A stretch of 64,000 bases of DNA. It comes from Chloroflexota bacterium. GTDB taxonomy: Bacteria; Chloroflexota; Dehalococcoidia; Dehalococcoidales; RBG-16-60-22. Of this stretch, positions 8,466-16,605 are shown piece after piece. Each line of letters opens with the position of its first letter. Positions within the stretch are counted from its first letter, which is position 1. Under the pieces are notes generated by a model. The model worked only from the letters and a program-made list of their open reading frames with translations. It was not told where the DNA came from and did no database searches. The position numbers and the translations under genes are program-made. The DNA is taken from the NCBI GenBank assembly GCA_016190695.1, contig JACPQC010000011.1, positions 1-64,000 on the forward strand, written 5' to 3'.

Positions 8466-9221
8466 CTAAGGCGTATAGAGCCTACCGTAAGGGCGCAGGT
8501 AGAGCGGGACGAGCTTGGTAAAGGGCAGTTTCATTATTTCATCGACGTCGCCGCCGAAATAGCCGGCGTACTCGTTTACCAGCTTGCGAATGGTGTTGAA
8601 GTCTTCTTCTTCAAGGGTGGCGCCGCCCACCTCTCTGCCCAACTGGTAGCTGTCAACGCTGCCCCGGAGATAGATGACCCCGCCATGCATGCCGGTTCCG
8701 ATGAACTTGGCCCTGTGGCGCTCGCCTTCCTTGAGATTCAGGCCCAGGAGCACCACGGCGCCCCCGGCCATGTACTCCCCGAAGAAGTCCTGGGCAGTGC
8801 CGCCGATGACCAGCACCGGCTTCTTCTCGCCGTATTCCTTCATGTGGATGCCGGCGCGGTAGCCCACGTCGTCCCGGACGAATATCCGGCCGCCCCGCGC
8901 CGATAGCCCGGTTATATCCCCGGCGTGGCCGTGAACGATTATCTCGCCGTTGTTCATGGTGTTGCCGCAGCCGTCCTGGGCGTTGCCGTGAACGGTTATC
9001 CTGGGGCCGTCCATGAAAGCCCCCAGGTCATTGCCCGGCGTACCGTATATTGCAATTTCAGCGGGACGGTTGAGGTTGGTGCCGATGTAACGCTGCCCGC
9101 AGACGTTGACCAGCTCGACCTGGCTGGCGCCGTTGTTGACCATCTCCCTTAGACGCGCGTTCAGGTCGCGGTAGTAAATGCCGGCGGCGTCTATCCGTGC
9201 AACCTTTTCAGTCTGTGTCAT
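8466..9221 (-). CDS. glutamate synthase GXGXG-domain subunit (GltB3 type)
   Basis: A 251-aa right-handed beta-helix protein equal to the C-terminal domain of bacterial GltB. Repeated turns such as GNAQDGCGNTMNNGEIIVHG, GHAGDITGLSARGG and GGTAQDFFGEYMAGG form the helix. In the long GltB chain this domain braces the channel between the glutaminase and FMN sites. Here it is a separate subunit, as in archaeal-type glutamate synthases. It starts 2 bp after the FMN-domain gene, which implies translational coupling. Confidence 0.92.
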   Translation of the reverse strand: MTQTEKVARIDAAGIYYRDLNARLREMVNNGASQVELVNVCGQRYIGTNLNRPAEIAIYGTPGNDLGAFMDGPRITVHGNAQDGCGNTMNNGEIIVHGHAGDITGLSARGGRIFVRDDVGYRAGIHMKEYGEKKPVLVIGGTAQDFFGEYMAGGAVVLLGLNLKEGERHRAKFIGTGMHGGVIYLRGSVDSYQLGREVGGATLEEEDFNTIRKLVNEYAGYFGGDVDEIMKLPFTKLVPLYLRPYGRLYTP

Positions 9222-9223
9222 TC

Positions 9224-10732
9224 TCAGTCTCCTGCCGCCCTTACTCCCAGGATGTTAAGCTCGGTATCGGTCAGCCCCACTCCCCTCAGGTGCAGCCGGT
9301 TGCCCCGCAGGCTTTCCAGGGCGTTGACCCCCAGGCCGCCGAGCATGTCTTTTATCTCCAGGCTCCAGCCGCGCAGCAGGTTAGCCAGCCGCCGCGCCCC
9401 GATGTCCGGGTTGACCCGCTTGGTCAGGGAGAGGTCAGTAGTGCAGATGCCCCAGGCGCACTTGCCGGTGTGGCACTGCTGGCACACGGTGCAGCCCAGG
9501 GCGATGAGCGCCGCGGTGCCTATGTATACCGCGTCAGCGCCCAAGGCGATGGCCTTGGCCACGTCGGCGCTGTTCCTGATACCGCCGGAGACGACCACCG
9601 AGGCCCGGTTGCGGATGCCCTCCTGTCTCAGGCGGGTGTCCACCGCGGCCAGGGCCATCTCTATGGGTATGCCCACGTTGTCGCGGATGACCTTGGGGGC
9701 TGCGCCGGTGGCCCCTCTTATCCCGTCGAGGACGATGATGTCCGCCCCGGCCCGCACCATGCCGCTGGCGATGGCAGCCGCATTGTGGACGGCGGCTATC
9801 TTGACCGATATCGGCTTTTCATAGAGAGTGGCCTCTTTCAGTGCATAGATAAGCTGGGAGAGGTCTTCAATGGAGTAGATATCATGCTGGGGCGCCGGCG
9901 ACAGGGCATCCGTGCCCATCGGTATCATCCTGGTGGAGGATACCTCGGCGCTGACCTTCTCACCGGGCAGGTGCCCGCCGATGCCGGGCTTGGCCCCCTG
10001 GCCTATCTTTATCTCCACTATTCCGCCAGCGCCCAGGTACTCGGCGTGGACACCGAAGCGCCCCGAAGCTACCTGGACGATGGTGTTCTTGCCGTATTTA
10101 TACAGCGTGGGGTGAAGGCCGCCTTCGCCGGTGTTCCACATGGTGCCCATCTCGGTGGCCGCCCTGGCCAGGGACTCGTGGACGTTGATGCTCACCGCGC
10201 CATAGGACATTGCGGCGAACATCACCGGGACATCGAGCCTGACCTGGGGGGCGAGCACCGTCTCCAGCGAGCAGGAAGAGTCAATGACCACCTGGTCCGG
10301 CTTCCGCCCCAGATAGGTGGTCAGCTCCATCGGCTCTCGAAGCGGGTCAATGGAGGGGTTGGTCACCTGGCTGGCGTTGAGCACCAGGTGGTCCCAGTAG
10401 ATGCGGTGCGCCTTGTCATTGCCCATACCGGTGAGCAGCATGCCGCCGCTCTCGGCCTGCTTGATAATATCCTCGATGACCTCCGGACGCCAGTTATAGT
10501 TGTCGCGGTAGTCCAGCGGGCTTTTCTTTATGTTAAGCGCCCCGGTGGGACAAAAAACTACACAGCGATGACAGCCGACGCAGTTTCCGCTGCGGCTCTG
10601 TACTTCGTCATCGTCCCAGTCATAGTAGTGGGTATCAAAGCTGCACTGGTTAATGCAGACCTCGCACTTGATACACCGCTCCGGGTCTCGTTCGACCACG
10701 AACCTGGGTGGTAGATAGGTCTTCACTGTCAT
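9224..10732 (-). CDS. gltB: glutamate synthase FMN-domain subunit with ferredoxin head (GltB2 type)
   Basis: A 502-aa catalytic core that reduces 2-oxoglutarate plus ammonia to glutamate. The N-terminus holds two [4Fe-4S] motifs ([11 protein letters not shown] and [12 protein letters not shown], about residues 19-70). A TIM-barrel FMN domain follows, with [14 protein letters not shown] and [12 protein letters not shown]. Late cysteines in [17 protein letters not shown] suit the synthase Fe-S cluster. The open frame extends 21 codons further upstream. ATG at 10732 overlaps the hisF stop as ATGA and matches family N-termini, so I chose it. This is the archaeal-type single-domain form, not the 1,500-residue GltB. 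Confidence 0.93.
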   Translation of the reverse strand: MTVKTYLPPRFVVERDPERCIKCEVCINQCSFDTHYYDWDDDEVQSRSGNCVGCHRCVVFCPTGALNIKKSPLDYRDNYNWRPEVIEDIIKQAESGGMLLTGMGNDKAHRIYWDHLVLNASQVTNPSIDPLREPMELTTYLGRKPDQVVIDSSCSLETVLAPQVRLDVPVMFAAMSYGAVSINVHESLARAATEMGTMWNTGEGGLHPTLYKYGKNTIVQVASGRFGVHAEYLGAGGIVEIKIGQGAKPGIGGHLPGEKVSAEVSSTRMIPMGTDALSPAPQHDIYSIEDLSQLIYALKEATLYEKPISVKIAAVHNAAAIASGMVRAGADIIVLDGIRGATGAAPKVIRDNVGIPIEMALAAVDTRLRQEGIRNRASVVVSGGIRNSADVAKAIALGADAVYIGTAALIALGCTVCQQCHTGKCAWGICTTDLSLTKRVNPDIGARRLANLLRGWSLEIKDMLGGLGVNALESLRGNRLHLRGVGLTDTELNILGVRAAGD

Positions 10733-11490
10733 TCCCCCATACGTATTGGTATGCCTTTTCCGGCCAGATAGCGCTTGGCCCCGGCGATAGAACAATCGGC
10801 GTAATGAAAGATGCTGGCGGCCAGGACGGCATCCGCTTTGCCTGAGACCAGCGCCTGGTACATGTCTTCCAGGGTTCCGGCCCCGCCGCTGGCTATGACC
10901 GGCACGTCTACCGCCTCCGAGACGGCACGGGTAAGCTCGATGTCATACCCCGCCCGGTGGCCGTCGGCGTCCATGCTGGTGAGCAGCACCTCTCCAGCCC
11001 CCAGCGCCACCGCCCGCCTGGCCCAGTCCAGGGCATCCATGCCGGCAGGCTTCTGGCCGGAACTGATGTACACTTCCCAGCCCGGCCCGGCACGCCTGGC
11101 GTCTATGGCCACCACGATGCACTGGCTGCCAAACTTGGCCGCCCCCTCGCTGATCAACTCAGGCCGGAGCACGGCGGCGGTGTTCACCGATACCTTGTCC
11201 GCCCCGGCCCGGAGCATCCGCTGCATATCGGCGATGCTGCGCAGCCCGCCGCCAACGGTGAGGGGCATGAACACCTCTTCCGATATGCGTTCGACTACTT
11301 CCACCATGGTATCCCGCCCCTCCGGGGTAGCGCTTATATCCAGAAAGACCAGCTCGTCCGCCCCCTCCCGGTAGTAGAAGCCAGCCAGCTCCACCGGGTC
11401 TCCGGCGTCACGGAGGTTGACGAAGCTGGTGCCCTTCACCACCCGGCCGTTTTTAACATCGAGGCAGGGGATGATGCGCCTGGTGAGCAT
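10729..11490 (-). CDS. hisF: imidazole glycerol phosphate synthase cyclase subunit HisF
   Basis: A 253-aa TIM barrel that with HisH converts PRFAR and glutamine-derived ammonia into imidazole glycerol phosphate and AICAR. It has the typical start [17 protein letters not shown] with catalytic Asp11, VGGGLRS, the second catalytic Asp in VVAIDARR, and phosphate-binding IASGGAGT. It begins one base after the amidotransferase stop and overlaps the next gene by 4 bp. It is thus firmly inside the glutamate synthase operon although its usual his neighbours are absent. The sequence looks like a standard histidine enzyme rather than a WbuZ-like paralogue. Confidence 0.95.
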   Translation of the reverse strand: MLTRRIIPCLDVKNGRVVKGTSFVNLRDAGDPVELAGFYYREGADELVFLDISATPEGRDTMVEVVERISEEVFMPLTVGGGLRSIADMQRMLRAGADKVSVNTAAVLRPELISEGAAKFGSQCIVVAIDARRAGPGWEVYISSGQKPAGMDALDWARRAVALGAGEVLLTSMDADGHRAGYDIELTRAVSEAVDVPVIASGGAGTLEDMYQALVSGKADAVLAASIFHYADCSIAGAKRYLAGKGIPIRMGE

Positions 11491-11491
11491 C

Positions 11492-12631
11492 CTATTTCCT
11501 CATCACGGTGGCCAGCGTCTCACAGGTGGGCGCCGGCATCCCCACCATGCCGATCACCGGCTCGCCGCCCATGGGTATCCAGGCGCTCTCAAGGCCGGGG
11601 CAGATAAGCCTGATGGCCGCCTCTTCCGAAGAGAGGTACAGCACATCGCCTTTGGTGCCCACCGTCAGCGGCCGCAGCCTGATGCGGTCAGTCAGGCCAA
11701 TCATCTCGCCGTTATGGGCGATGATTATGGTGAAGGGGCCGTTAAGCAGCAGGCTGCCATAGACCTGGCGCAGCGTCAGCAATAGTTTTTGTTCTCCGTC
11801 TGGTGAGCGCTCGATGTCGGACCAGAGCGGGGCGGCCATCACGGTAGTGGCAACCTCTACTGGCAGCCGGTGTTTGCGCACCAGCAGGTCTACGGCATAG
11901 GCCACCACCTCGGTGTCGGTCTGCATGGTGCAGTGATAGCCGAACTGCTCCAGGTAGCGGCGGTTGGTGCCGTAGGATGATATCTCCCCGTTGTGCACCA
12001 CGGTCCAGTCCAGGATGGAGAAGGGGTGCGCCCCGCCCCACCAGCCGGGCGTGTTGGTGGGAAAGCGGCCATGGGCGGTCCAGAGGTAGCCTTCGTATTG
12101 CTCCAGGCAAAAATATTCTGATATCTCTTCGGGGTAGCCCACCCCTTTGAACACGGCCATGTCCTTGCCGCTGGAGAAGACAAAGGTGTCCTGGATGCAG
12201 GTATTTATATGCATGACCCGGTCTACCACGTAGTCATCATCGGACTGCTCCGCGGGCCGGTGCTGGCCCACCTTGAGGAAGTAGCGCCTGACCAGCGGCG
12301 GGTTCACGATCCTGGGGGTAGCGCGGGTGAGCACGTCTTCATCGCGGATGACATCAAACCGGTCTTTGAGAAAGTCCTCTGTCTCGGACTGCCCCTGCCG
12401 GCTCATGTACATGATGTGAAAGGCATAAGCGTCGGCCATATCCGGGTAGACGCCGTAAACGGCGAAGCCGCCGCCGAGGCCGTTGCCCCGGTCATGCATG
12501 TTGGCTATGGCCCTGGTGATGTCCTCGCCGCTGAAGCGCTTCCCGGAGACATCCATCATGCCGAATATGGAACAGGCGTCAATTACCTTGTCATCGCCGT
12601 GCGGGTTCTGTACCCTGTCGAGATGTTTCAT
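11492..12631 (-). CDS. glutamate synthase class II amidotransferase subunit (GltB1 type)
   Basis: Stand-alone Ntn-hydrolase glutaminase of 379 aa. It should release ammonia from glutamine for the FMN subunit. The likely nucleophile is Cys20 in VIDACSIFG, exposed after removal of a 19-residue propeptide. [19 protein letters not shown] and the TDTEVVAY block are class II amidotransferase signatures. ATG 12631 was chosen over ATG 12676 because AGGAG lies 7 nt upstream and the longer form would overlap the previous gene. It lies 28 bp after the FAD oxidoreductase gene. Confidence 0.9.
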   Translation of the reverse strand: MKHLDRVQNPHGDDKVIDACSIFGMMDVSGKRFSGEDITRAIANMHDRGNGLGGGFAVYGVYPDMADAYAFHIMYMSRQGQSETEDFLKDRFDVIRDEDVLTRATPRIVNPPLVRRYFLKVGQHRPAEQSDDDYVVDRVMHINTCIQDTFVFSSGKDMAVFKGVGYPEEISEYFCLEQYEGYLWTAHGRFPTNTPGWWGGAHPFSILDWTVVHNGEISSYGTNRRYLEQFGYHCTMQTDTEVVAYAVDLLVRKHRLPVEVATTVMAAPLWSDIERSPDGEQKLLLTLRQVYGSLLLNGPFTIIIAHNGEMIGLTDRIRLRPLTVGTKGDVLYLSSEEAAIRLICPGLESAWIPMGGEPVIGMVGMPAPTCETLATVMRK

Positions 12632-12659
12632 TGTCTTACTCCTGCGCGCTTGGTTTTGA

Positions 12660-13994
12660 CTAATCAGCCCCTTCAAACTCCTCAGGGGCCTCTACGGCGG
12701 TCACCGCTGACACCACCCCCACCGCCGGCCTCTCCAGGCGGGGCCGCCATATCTCCCCAGGCAGGGAGGCAAGGCCGAAATCGGCCGCCACCAGCGCCTG
12801 TTTGAAGCGCTCGACCCTGACCCCTTTCCGCATCAGGCTGTAGACGATGCCCGCCTTCTCGATATTGCCGGCGAAGATCATGCCGACAACCACCCCGTCC
12901 CGCAGCACCACCTTGTGGTAGTAACCGTCCCCGGCCCCGGATATGGCCTCGCATCCGTCGACCGCGTCCGGCATTCCGGCGGAGAGGATATCCAGCCCGA
13001 AATACTTCAGGGAATTCATCGCTGTGCCGCCCTGGTACTCGGCCGGTTTCCCGGCCATGTTGGCCCCGGCCACCATGCCGCCCTGGTAGGCGTTGGGCCA
13101 GATGGGGGTCAGCCGCCGCTGCCTGTAGACGAAGTCATAGGCCTCGGCAACGTCGCCACAGGCATAGACTTCCGGGATTGAGGTGGCCATGCGCCGGTCG
13201 ACCACGATGCCGCGGTCCACCTGTATGCCGGCGCCGGCGGCCAGCTCGGCCCGCGGCCTTACTCCGATGGCCACGATGACCATCTCGCACGGGATAACGC
13301 CGCTGTTGTCCAGGGTGACGCTGGCCACCGTCTCTCCGGCATAGCTGTTCACTTCTTCAACGGTACGGCCGGTCCGGATATTCACCCCGGCCCTGGTCAG
13401 CGCCCCGGCCTCCAGGGCAGACGCCTCGCTGTCCAGCATCACGTTCAGTATGCGGTCTTTCATCTCGACTATGGTGACCTTGAGGCCCCTCTTCACCAGC
13501 GCCTCGGCGGCGCTTACCCCGATGAGGCCGCCGCCGATGACGACGACCTCGGACACCTGGTTATTCTTAAGGTACTGGTCTATCTTCCTGGCGTCATCCA
13601 GCGTGGTAAAGGTGAAGATGCCTTTGGACCGCTTGCCCTTTATCCTGGGGACTATGGGAGAGCCGCCGGTAGCCAGCAGGAGCTTCTCCCAGGAAATTTG
13701 CTCTCCGGATCTAAGCTGGGCGATGCGCCCGCTGACATCCAGGCGCTGTACCGGGCTGTCAAACAGGGTGATGATGTTGTTGCTCTCATAGAAACCGGCT
13801 GGGCGGAAGAGCATCTTCTCCAGGGTGCATTTTCCGGCAAGGTAGTCCGATATCATGGGCCGCGAGTAAGCGGGATAAGGCTCGTCCGAGACGATGGCAA
13901 GGCTGCCCTGGCTGTCCACCTGGCGGATGGCTTCGGCGGCGCCTATGCCCCCGGCCGAGTTCCCTATGATAAGGTATTTGACGCTTTTGTCCAT
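12660..13994 (-). CDS. FAD/NAD(P)-dependent oxidoreductase of the glutamate synthase operon
   Basis: A 444-aa pyridine nucleotide-disulfide reductase-fold protein. The FAD-binding dinucleotide motif is GNSAGGIGAAEAI (about 11-23), followed by ATGGSP. The NAD(P)-binding motif is VVIGGGLIGVSAAEAL (about 151-166), and the second FAD contact is VYACGDVAEA. The C-terminal region resembles the rubredoxin reductase dimerisation domain. No redox-active CxxC pair is seen. By position between the ferredoxin and the synthase subunits it is the candidate electron input module, passing NAD(P)H electrons to the Fe-S subunits. Electron direction and donor are inferred. GAGGAG precedes the ATG. Confidence 0.85.
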   Translation of the reverse strand: MDKSVKYLIIGNSAGGIGAAEAIRQVDSQGSLAIVSDEPYPAYSRPMISDYLAGKCTLEKMLFRPAGFYESNNIITLFDSPVQRLDVSGRIAQLRSGEQISWEKLLLATGGSPIVPRIKGKRSKGIFTFTTLDDARKIDQYLKNNQVSEVVVIGGGLIGVSAAEALVKRGLKVTIVEMKDRILNVMLDSEASALEAGALTRAGVNIRTGRTVEEVNSYAGETVASVTLDNSGVIPCEMVIVAIGVRPRAELAAGAGIQVDRGIVVDRRMATSIPEVYACGDVAEAYDFVYRQRRLTPIWPNAYQGGMVAGANMAGKPAEYQGGTAMNSLKYFGLDILSAGMPDAVDGCEAISGAGDGYYHKVVLRDGVVVGMIFAGNIEKAGIVYSLMRKGVRVERFKQALVAADFGLASLPGEIWRPRLERPAVGVVSAVTAVEAPEEFEGAD

Positions 13995-14006
13995 TCTCTC
14001 CTCACC

Positions 14007-14618
14007 CTAGCCGCGCAGGGCCAGACGTAAAAAGTTATCATACATCCTCAGTCCCATCTCCCCGCTCTTCTCCGGGTGGAACTGGGTGGCCACCAGGTTC
14101 CCCCTGGCGATGACACTGCCGAAAGGAACGCCGTATTCCGTCTCGCCGGCTACCAGCGAAGCGTCTTCAGGCTCGACATGGTAGCTGTGGACGAAGTAGA
14201 AATTGGCCTCATCGGGTATGCCCTCGAATATAGGATGCGCCACTTTCTGCTTCACCTGGTTCCAGCCCATGTGCGGCACCTTCAGTCCCGGCGGCAGCCG
14301 CTTCACCCTCCCCGGTATGACGCCCAGGCACCTGTGCCCACCTCCCTCTTCGGTATGACTCAACAGCACCTGCAGGCCGATACATACCCCGAAGAAGGGA
14401 CGCCCCCCGGCGATGACCTGGCGAATGGGGCTGCTCAATCCCAGCCGCTCCAGGCTGGACATGGTATCGCCGCCGGCGCCGACCCCGGGCAGTATCACCG
14501 CCTTTGCACCGAGCACATCCTCGGGGCGGGCCGTTACCACCGCCTGATATCCCAGCCGGGCGATGGCGTTGCTCACGCTGCGCAGGTTTCCGGCGCCATA
14601 ATCAATAATCGCGATCAT
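14007..14618 (-). CDS. hisH: imidazole glycerol phosphate synthase amidotransferase subunit HisH
   Basis: A 203-aa class I glutamine amidotransferase that supplies ammonia to HisF. The nucleophile Cys lies in FFGVCIGLQVLL (about residue 80), the oxyanion loop in LPGVGAGG, and the His/Glu pair in QFHPEKSG. The N-terminal IAIIDYGAGNLRSV is typical of HisH. It is separated from hisF by two glutamate synthase genes. The pair is thus interleaved with, rather than appended to, the nitrogen operon. AAAGAGG precedes the ATG. Confidence 0.95.
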   Translation of the reverse strand: MIAIIDYGAGNLRSVSNAIARLGYQAVVTARPEDVLGAKAVILPGVGAGGDTMSSLERLGLSSPIRQVIAGGRPFFGVCIGLQVLLSHTEEGGGHRCLGVIPGRVKRLPPGLKVPHMGWNQVKQKVAHPIFEGIPDEANFYFVHSYHVEPEDASLVAGETEYGVPFGSVIARGNLVATQFHPEKSGEMGLRMYDNFLRLALRG

Positions 14619-14644
14619 TGCCTCTTTCCGGTCGGTCCGCGGGT

Positions 14645-15139
14645 TCAGGCTTCCCTGACGGTCAGTGCCAACCCGTCTCCGCTGCCGTTGCCGGAAACGC
14701 TCTCCTGGACTTCCACGAAGGCCAGGGACTCGTTGGGGCAGTTGGCCACGCAGGCGGGCATATCCAGTCCCTGGCAGAGGTCACACTTGGCGATCTTGCC
14801 CTGCTCCTTGTCCTGGCGTATCGCCCCGACATGGCAGGCCAGTATGCACGTCCAGCAGCCGATGCACCGCTCCGCATCTACGGTGACGACGCCATTCGGC
14901 TCTTTCCTGAGCGCCCCGGTGAGGCAGGAATAAACGCAGAGAGGCTCGGCGCAGTGGCGGCACTGGACGGCGAAGGATACCGGCGCCCTTCTCTCCACGC
15001 GGATACGCGCCACCGGCCGGGGCGTTTCCTTTTTGAACGCCTTGACCAGGTCTCTCGACCGGGAATGGCTGACCTTGCAAAAGACCTCGCAGAGGCCGCA
15101 GCCGAGGCAGACGTCCGGGTTGATATAGACTCGTTTCAT
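14645..15139 (-). CDS. polyferredoxin-type 4Fe-4S electron transfer subunit
   Basis: A 164-aa protein with four cysteine clusters in the CooF/HycB arrangement: CLGCGLCEVFCKV, CRHCAEPLCVYSC, CIGCWTCILACHVG and CDLCQGLDMPACVANCP. It could carry four [4Fe-4S] centres. Such subunits shuttle electrons between a flavin enzyme and a partner. Here it is the first gene of the glutamate synthase operon, so it probably links the FAD subunit, or a cellular ferredoxin, to the FMN subunit. Its leader carries the predicted promoter and NrpR operator. No signal peptide is present, so it is cytoplasmic. Confidence 0.88.
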   Translation of the reverse strand: MKRVYINPDVCLGCGLCEVFCKVSHSRSRDLVKAFKKETPRPVARIRVERRAPVSFAVQCRHCAEPLCVYSCLTGALRKEPNGVVTVDAERCIGCWTCILACHVGAIRQDKEQGKIAKCDLCQGLDMPACVANCPNESLAFVEVQESVSGNGSGDGLALTVREA

Positions 15140-15168
15140 CTGGATGACCCCTTTTGTTGTTACAATGC

Positions 15169-15182
15169 GGAAAGCGGTTTCC
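15169..15182. promoter_or_regulatory. candidate NrpR operator GGAA-N6-TTCC
   Basis: The sequence GGAAAGCGGTTTCC is an exact GGAA-N6-TTCC palindrome. It extends to CGGAAA-GCGG-TTTCCG (15168-15183). On the minus strand it begins about 4 nt after the predicted transcription start of the nitrogen operon, where a bound repressor would block initiation. The motif is the operator form described for methanogen NrpR, and an NrpR homologue is encoded 10 kb away at the far end of this operon. Confidence 0.7.
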
Positions 15183-15192
15183 GTATGCCACT

Positions 15193-15222
15193 ATGGTACA
15201 ACGGTTTGCCGGTCTTTGTCAA
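15193..15222 (-). promoter_or_regulatory. predicted promoter of the glutamate synthase/glnA operon
   Basis: Read on the minus strand: perfect TTGACA (plus 15217-15222), 18-bp spacer, TACCAT (plus 15193-15198). The expected start near 15186 gives a leader of about 47 nt that contains the NrpR palindrome. Confidence 0.6.
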
Positions 15223-15412
15223 GGAGCGGCCCAAGCTGTTTAGCGGCGCTTTCCCGCCTGGACTTAGCCCCGGATAAAAGTCCCCTCCAACTTGCCGCAG
15301 GCTGACCGCCCGCCGTACCTGAGTTTACGGGCTGAGGGCATTGAGACCGGTAAAAGGCTAGCATTGATTTGCCGCACCTGGACGGGCGAAGCAAATTCGA
15401 GCAAGCGGAGTA

Positions 15413-15443
15413 TTGACAGGCCTGGCAAAGGACGTGGTACAAT
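15413..15443 (+). promoter_or_regulatory. predicted promoter of a short RNA
   Basis: Perfect TTGACA (15413-15418) and TACAAT (15438-15443) with an upstream TGG extension. The 19-bp spacer is longer than ideal, but an extended -10 box can compensate for this. Confidence 0.5.
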
Positions 15444-15449
15444 GCAACC

Positions 15450-15524
15450 GACAGATGAAAGAAAAGCCCCGTTCGGGAATCCACGACTACAATAGGCCTC
15501 AGCTAATTTGGCTGGGGCTTTTTT
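15450..15524 (+). ncRNA. candidate short RNA or attenuated leader of the pst operon
   Basis: A promoter and a strong intrinsic terminator bracket about 75 nt with no convincing reading frame. AAAAGCCCC (15462-15470) can pair over 9 bp with GGGGCTTTT (15514-15522). That competes with the terminator hairpin 15496-15503/15511-15518. A small CCC-GTTC-GGG hairpin lies at 15468-15477. The product could be an independent small RNA, or a leader whose read-through controls pstS, 137 bp downstream. I do not recognise it as a known riboswitch class. Confidence 0.45.
15496..15524 (+). terminator. intrinsic terminator
   Basis: GCCTCAGC (15496-15503) pairs with GCTGGGGC (15511-15518) through 8 bp including one G-U. 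The loop is 7 nt and six T residues follow (15519-15524). Confidence 0.75.
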
Positions 15525-15661
15525 AATGCCTCGAACGGCAGGGAATTAACCCGTGCAATCTTGCAGACGTCTCTTAAGCAGACCTCCGGGACATGGTTCC
15601 CAGAAAATAGCATGCAATTCTCAAGGGGACTTATTCAGGAAATATAGAGGAGTGTTTCTGG

Positions 15662-16585
15662 TTGAAATCTAGCAAGAGGGCACTACTATCGCTGGCGCTG
15701 CTGGCGTTCATGGCAGTCGTCGCCCAGGCAGGCTGCGGCGGTCAGCCCAAAGATGGGCTATCCGGCACTATAGAGATCGATGGCTCAAGCACCGTGTTCC
15801 CCATCACCGAAGCAGTAGCGGAAGAGTTCCGCCTTGACCATCCCGGAGTGCGCATCAACGTGGGTATTTCCGGTACGGGCGGCGGCTTCAAGCGCTTCGT
15901 AACCGGTGAAATCCAGATAAGTGACGCCTCTCGCCCTATAAAGGAATCGGAAAAGGCGCAGGCGCGGAACAACGGCGTTGAGTTTATCGAGATGCCGGTG
16001 GCCTACGATGGCATTGCCGTGATGGTAAACCCCGGGAATACCTGGGCCACGTCAATAACCACCGCCGAACTCAAAAAGATATGGGAGCCGGGTTCGGAGG
16101 TAAAACGCTGGAACCAGGTGCGGCCCGAGTGGCCGGACCAGCAGATGAACCTCTACGGGCCGGGCACGGATTCGGGCACGTTCGACTACTTTACCGAAGT
16201 TGTCGTTGGCCAGGAGCGCGCCAGCCGGCCTGATTACACTGCCAGCGAGAACGATAACGTTCTGGTGCAGGGGATCAGCGGCGACCCCAACGCACTGGGC
16301 TACTTCGGCTATGCTTACTACACTGAAAACAGGAACAAGCTGAAGCTGGTAGCCGTTGACGCCGGCGATGGACCGGTGCTGCCCTCTACGGAGACCATTA
16401 TCAACGATGTCTATCCTCTGTCCCGGCCTGTCTTCATCTACGTGAACCGGGCCGCCCTGGCCCGCCCTGAAGCCAGGGAATTTGTCCGTTTCTACATGAC
16501 CGAGGGGCCGGAGCTGGTAGCCGAGGTGGGCTATGTGCCCCTGCCCTCCCAGCAATACGCCGATAATCTGGCCAAAATCGAGTAA
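15662..16585 (+). CDS. pstS: phosphate ABC transporter substrate-binding lipoprotein PstS
   Basis: A 307-aa lipoprotein that captures phosphate outside the membrane. The signal peptide ends in a lipobox with Cys25 (VAQAGCGG). The family start IEIDGSSTVFPITEAVAEEF follows, then ISGTGGGFKRF and GPGTDSGTFDYF, whose Ser/Thr/Asp residues contact phosphate. The start is TTG at 15662, with GAGGAG 9 nt upstream. Lipidation would depend on Lgt, encoded at the right end of the window. It is the first gene of pstSCAB-phoU. I found no clear PHO box, and a short RNA with terminator lies just upstream. Confidence 0.95.
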   Translation: MKSSKRALLSLALLAFMAVVAQAGCGGQPKDGLSGTIEIDGSSTVFPITEAVAEEFRLDHPGVRINVGISGTGGGFKRFVTGEIQISDASRPIKESEKAQARNNGVEFIEMPVAYDGIAVMVNPGNTWATSITTAELKKIWEPGSEVKRWNQVRPEWPDQQMNLYGPGTDSGTFDYFTEVVVGQERASRPDYTASENDNVLVQGISGDPNALGYFGYAYYTENRNKLKLVAVDAGDGPVLPSTETIINDVYPLSRPVFIYVNRAALARPEAREFVRFYMTEGPELVAEVGYVPLPSQQYADNLAKIE

Positions 16586-16605
16586 ACGAGCTATACTGAA
16601 GTGGA

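Noticed and set aside
9197-10714. 505-codon open frame on the plus strand
   Set aside because: It is antisense to the FMN glutamate synthase gene, has no family resemblance, and arises from the GC-rich codon pattern of the real gene.
10729-14618. HisH/HisF as paralogues for surface-sugar amidination (WbuY/WbuZ or similar)
   Set aside because: Both sequences keep standard histidine-enzyme motifs and lie far from the glycan operon.
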